IMG/VR virus record: IMGVR_UViG_3300034082_000744
Location: 1-33,979 of that record
Direction: 5' to 3' (one strand)
Length of the DNA: 33,979 bases
DNA from: a virus
Numbering within the stretch: position 1 is the first letter of the stretch; each line of letters starts with the position of its first letter. Position numbers and translations under genes: made by a program. The notes beneath the pieces are model-generated. The model worked only from the letters and a program-made list of their open reading frames with translations. It was not told the DNA's origin and did not search any database. Of the stretch, positions 33,157 to 33,979 are shown in pieces.

Positions 33157-33180
33157 AATTAAAATACCAGCGCCTACAAA

Positions 33181-33259
33181 GACTCATCCACTCGCTAAGT
33201 ATTAGCATTTGGCAATGTAAGCAACTGGATTTTTTTAATTTCTTTTTAGTGAATGAGTG
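33181..33259 (-). other. Structured leader upstream of the HNH/dnaB genes
   Basis: GACTCATCCACT (33181-33192) and AGTGAATGAGTG (33248-33259) pair over 11 of 12 positions, one as G-U. Inside, GCTAA-GTA-TTAGC (33194-33206) forms a small hairpin. It begins only about 4 nt after a TATATTTG box on the minus strand. Possible 5'-UTR structure or small RNA; no T-tract follows. Confidence 0.4.
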
Positions 33260-33262
33260 ATG

Positions 33263-33270
33263 CAAATATA
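33263..33270 (-). promoter_or_regulatory. Putative -7 box before the HNH/dnaB leader
   Basis: TATATTTG on the minus strand fits TAnnTTTG exactly and lies between the 125-aa gene and the HNH gene, with about 107 nt to the HNH ATG. No clear -33 TTTG is seen upstream and there is no GTAACC block. Moderate to weak. Confidence 0.35.
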
Positions 33271-33273
33271 CAA

Positions 33274-33651
33274 TTAACTTCTGAAAAAACTAGATGTTTG
33301 TTCTATTTTTTCTTGCACTTTATTCTTGTCAACAAACCAAACTGATAGCGCCTTTCCTTTCCAATTCAATACAGGTGAACCATTAGCCCCTTTCCATTCC
33401 ATTGTAGAATAATATTCAAAAAACTTATTCGCAGATTCTAAAGTATATCCTTTTGATTTAAAGTATTCTCTTACATCTTCTATTTTTGGAGCAGGAGCAG
33501 GCTTCTTTTTCTCCTTCTTAGGCTTACTAAAATAACTTTTAATAGCTTCATGTGTAGCTTTAGTGTATTTCTGCTGCTTCTTTGATCCGCCTGCCAAAGT
33601 GAAATTATATAGGAATAAATCTCCTTCTTCTATTACTTCTAGTTTTACCAT
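33274..33651 (-). CDS. Replication-type protein with WF/K C-terminal motif
   Basis: A 125-aa basic protein. The N-terminal 30 residues are beta. A Lys/Pro-rich linker follows (about 42-56, PKKEKKKPAPAP). The C-terminal domain is EDVREYFKSKGYTLESANKF, then FEYYSTMEWKGANGSPVLNW and KGKALSVWF. This Y-F ... A-x-K-F-F-x-Y-Y ... W-K ... NWK ... W phrase is a C-terminal signature of Bacteroidota phage replication initiators and primosomal (DnaD-like) proteins. Here only the tail-like domain is encoded, with no initiator N-terminus, so it is either a stand-alone adaptor or a remnant. Position just after the integrase gene and ahead of the helicase fits replication. Confidence 0.65.
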   Translation of the reverse strand: MVKLEVIEEGDLFLYNFTLAGGSKKQQKYTKATHEAIKSYFSKPKKEKKKPAPAPKIEDVREYFKSKGYTLESANKFFEYYSTMEWKGANGSPVLNWKGKALSVWFVDKNKVQEKIEQTSSFFRS

Positions 33652-33657
33652 GTTTTT

Positions 33658-33673
33658 AATTCAAGTTTGAGTT
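33658..33673. repeat. Quasi-palindromic 16-mer, copy 3
   Basis: AATTCAAGTTTGAGTT overlaps the integrase stop codon (33674-33672) and lies 7 nt before the 125-aa gene. It differs from the copy at 1238 by one central base. On the minus strand it faces the 125-aa gene, as an operator ahead of it would. Confidence 0.5.
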
Positions 33674-33979
33674 ATAATTTAATATTACTTAGTGGACTTT
33701 GGATTTTACTTATGTGATTATGGCTGATATGGAGGTAGATATTAGTCGTTTTTACACTAGAATGTCCAGCGAGTCTTTGGATAAGCGAAATATCAGTTCC
33801 GTTCTCAACCATGTGCGTAAAGCTGCAATGACGCATAAGGTGTGTGTAAACCCTTTTATTACATATTCCTGCTTTATCTGCCAACTGTTTAATTACTTCT
33901 CCTACACTTCTATCTGTGTATTGCAGTGATTTTTGTCCATTAAAAACATACTCGGCGGACTTGTACTCATTCCAGTAAC
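33672..33979 (-). CDS. int: Tyrosine recombinase (integrase), 5'-truncated at the window edge
   Basis: The open frame enters from the right edge and ends in TAA at 33674-33672; 101 C-terminal residues are visible. They hold the catalytic signature of tyrosine recombinases: HLMRH (His and the second catalytic Arg), LAGHSS (His) and NIYLH with the nucleophilic Tyr, spaced as in XerC/D-type integrases (H-x-x-R, about 22 residues, L-x-GH, about 9, Y). The usual RHSFAT reads RHCSFTH. It catalyses strand exchange for integration and excision. Its orientation is the same as the early genes. The N-terminal core-binding and SAM-like domains lie outside the window. The attachment site was not identified. 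Confidence 0.88.
   Translation of the reverse strand, partial: YWNEYKSAEYVFNGQKSLQYTDRSVGEVIKQLADKAGICNKRVYTHLMRHCSFTHMVENGTDISLIQRLAGHSSVKTTNIYLHISHNHISKIQSPLSNIKL

Noticed and set aside
1-33979. CRISPR arrays or insertion sequences
   Set aside because: No regularly spaced repeats and no transposase motifs with terminal inverted repeats were seen. The only mobile-type genes are the HNH endonuclease and the tyrosine recombinase.
33675-33979. Start of the integrase at the in-frame TTG at 33884
   Set aside because: The frame continues upstream through conserved-looking integrase sequence (such as YVFNGQKSLQYTDRSVGEVI) to the window edge, so the gene is truncated by the window rather than starting there.

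Overview
The window is a piece of a double-stranded DNA bacteriophage or prophage genome. It is AT-rich, and its promoters and leaders point to a host in the Bacteroidota (Flavobacteriia or a relative). The evidence for that host is -7 boxes of the form TAnnTTTG, A-rich leaders with hardly any Shine-Dalgarno sequence, a co-chaperonin whose GLIIPD loop resembles Bacteroidota GroES, and virion genes that look like those of crAss-like and related short-tailed phages of this phylum. Both ends are cut inside genes: a lysis-type peptidase at the left and a tyrosine recombinase at the right. Terminase, portal, major capsid and DNA polymerase are not in the window.

Layout. Positions 1-1176 (+) look like a lysis cassette: a YkuD-like peptidase fragment, a small holin-like membrane protein and a membrane-anchored coiled-coil protein, closed by a GAAA-loop terminator at 1211-1237. 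Positions 1303-7745 (+) hold a tightly overlapping neck/tail operon: a structural protein, an IHF/HU-like protein, a P22 gp4-like ring protein and a 1478-aa muzzle/stabilisation-like protein. This order resembles the crAss-like structural block. Next comes a putative exported lipoprotein (7825-8334) with its own promoter, then very large internal-virion or ejection-type proteins (1245, 486 and 2295 aa, the last with an HEAGH metallopeptidase motif). Five small appendage-type genes, three of them cysteine-rich, fill 20864-23740. The rightward and leftward gene sets converge on a hairpin terminator at 23834-23856.

The leftward half (23959-33979, -) is the early, replication and accessory region. 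Read from the promoter-distal edge inward it carries integrase, a small replication-type protein, an HNH homing endonuclease, a DnaB-like helicase, small unknowns, a gp2.5-like single-strand binding protein, a NinB-like protein, a RusA-like resolvase, an HNH/zinc protein, a MazG-like pyrophosphohydrolase, a lipoprotein, a GroES-like co-chaperonin and unknowns. DnaB, the SSB, the resolvase and the HNH/NinB-like proteins would handle replication and recombination. The GroES-like protein would help fold virion proteins. The integrase suggests a temperate lifestyle.

The main regulatory discovery is a two-block promoter-like element, TTTTGTAACCTTTT then 10-12 nt then CGTA/CGTT. It occurs six times, always between genes: four times on the minus strand ahead of early genes and twice on the plus strand inside the virion region. 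One plus copy drives the exported lipoprotein, which makes that gene a likely moron. The other is followed about 50 nt later by a terminator, which implies a short RNA. Two further intergenic stretches (28551-28628 and 33181-33259) have the inverted repeats of structured RNAs. Most functional names come from motif recognition by eye, so homology searches could change them.
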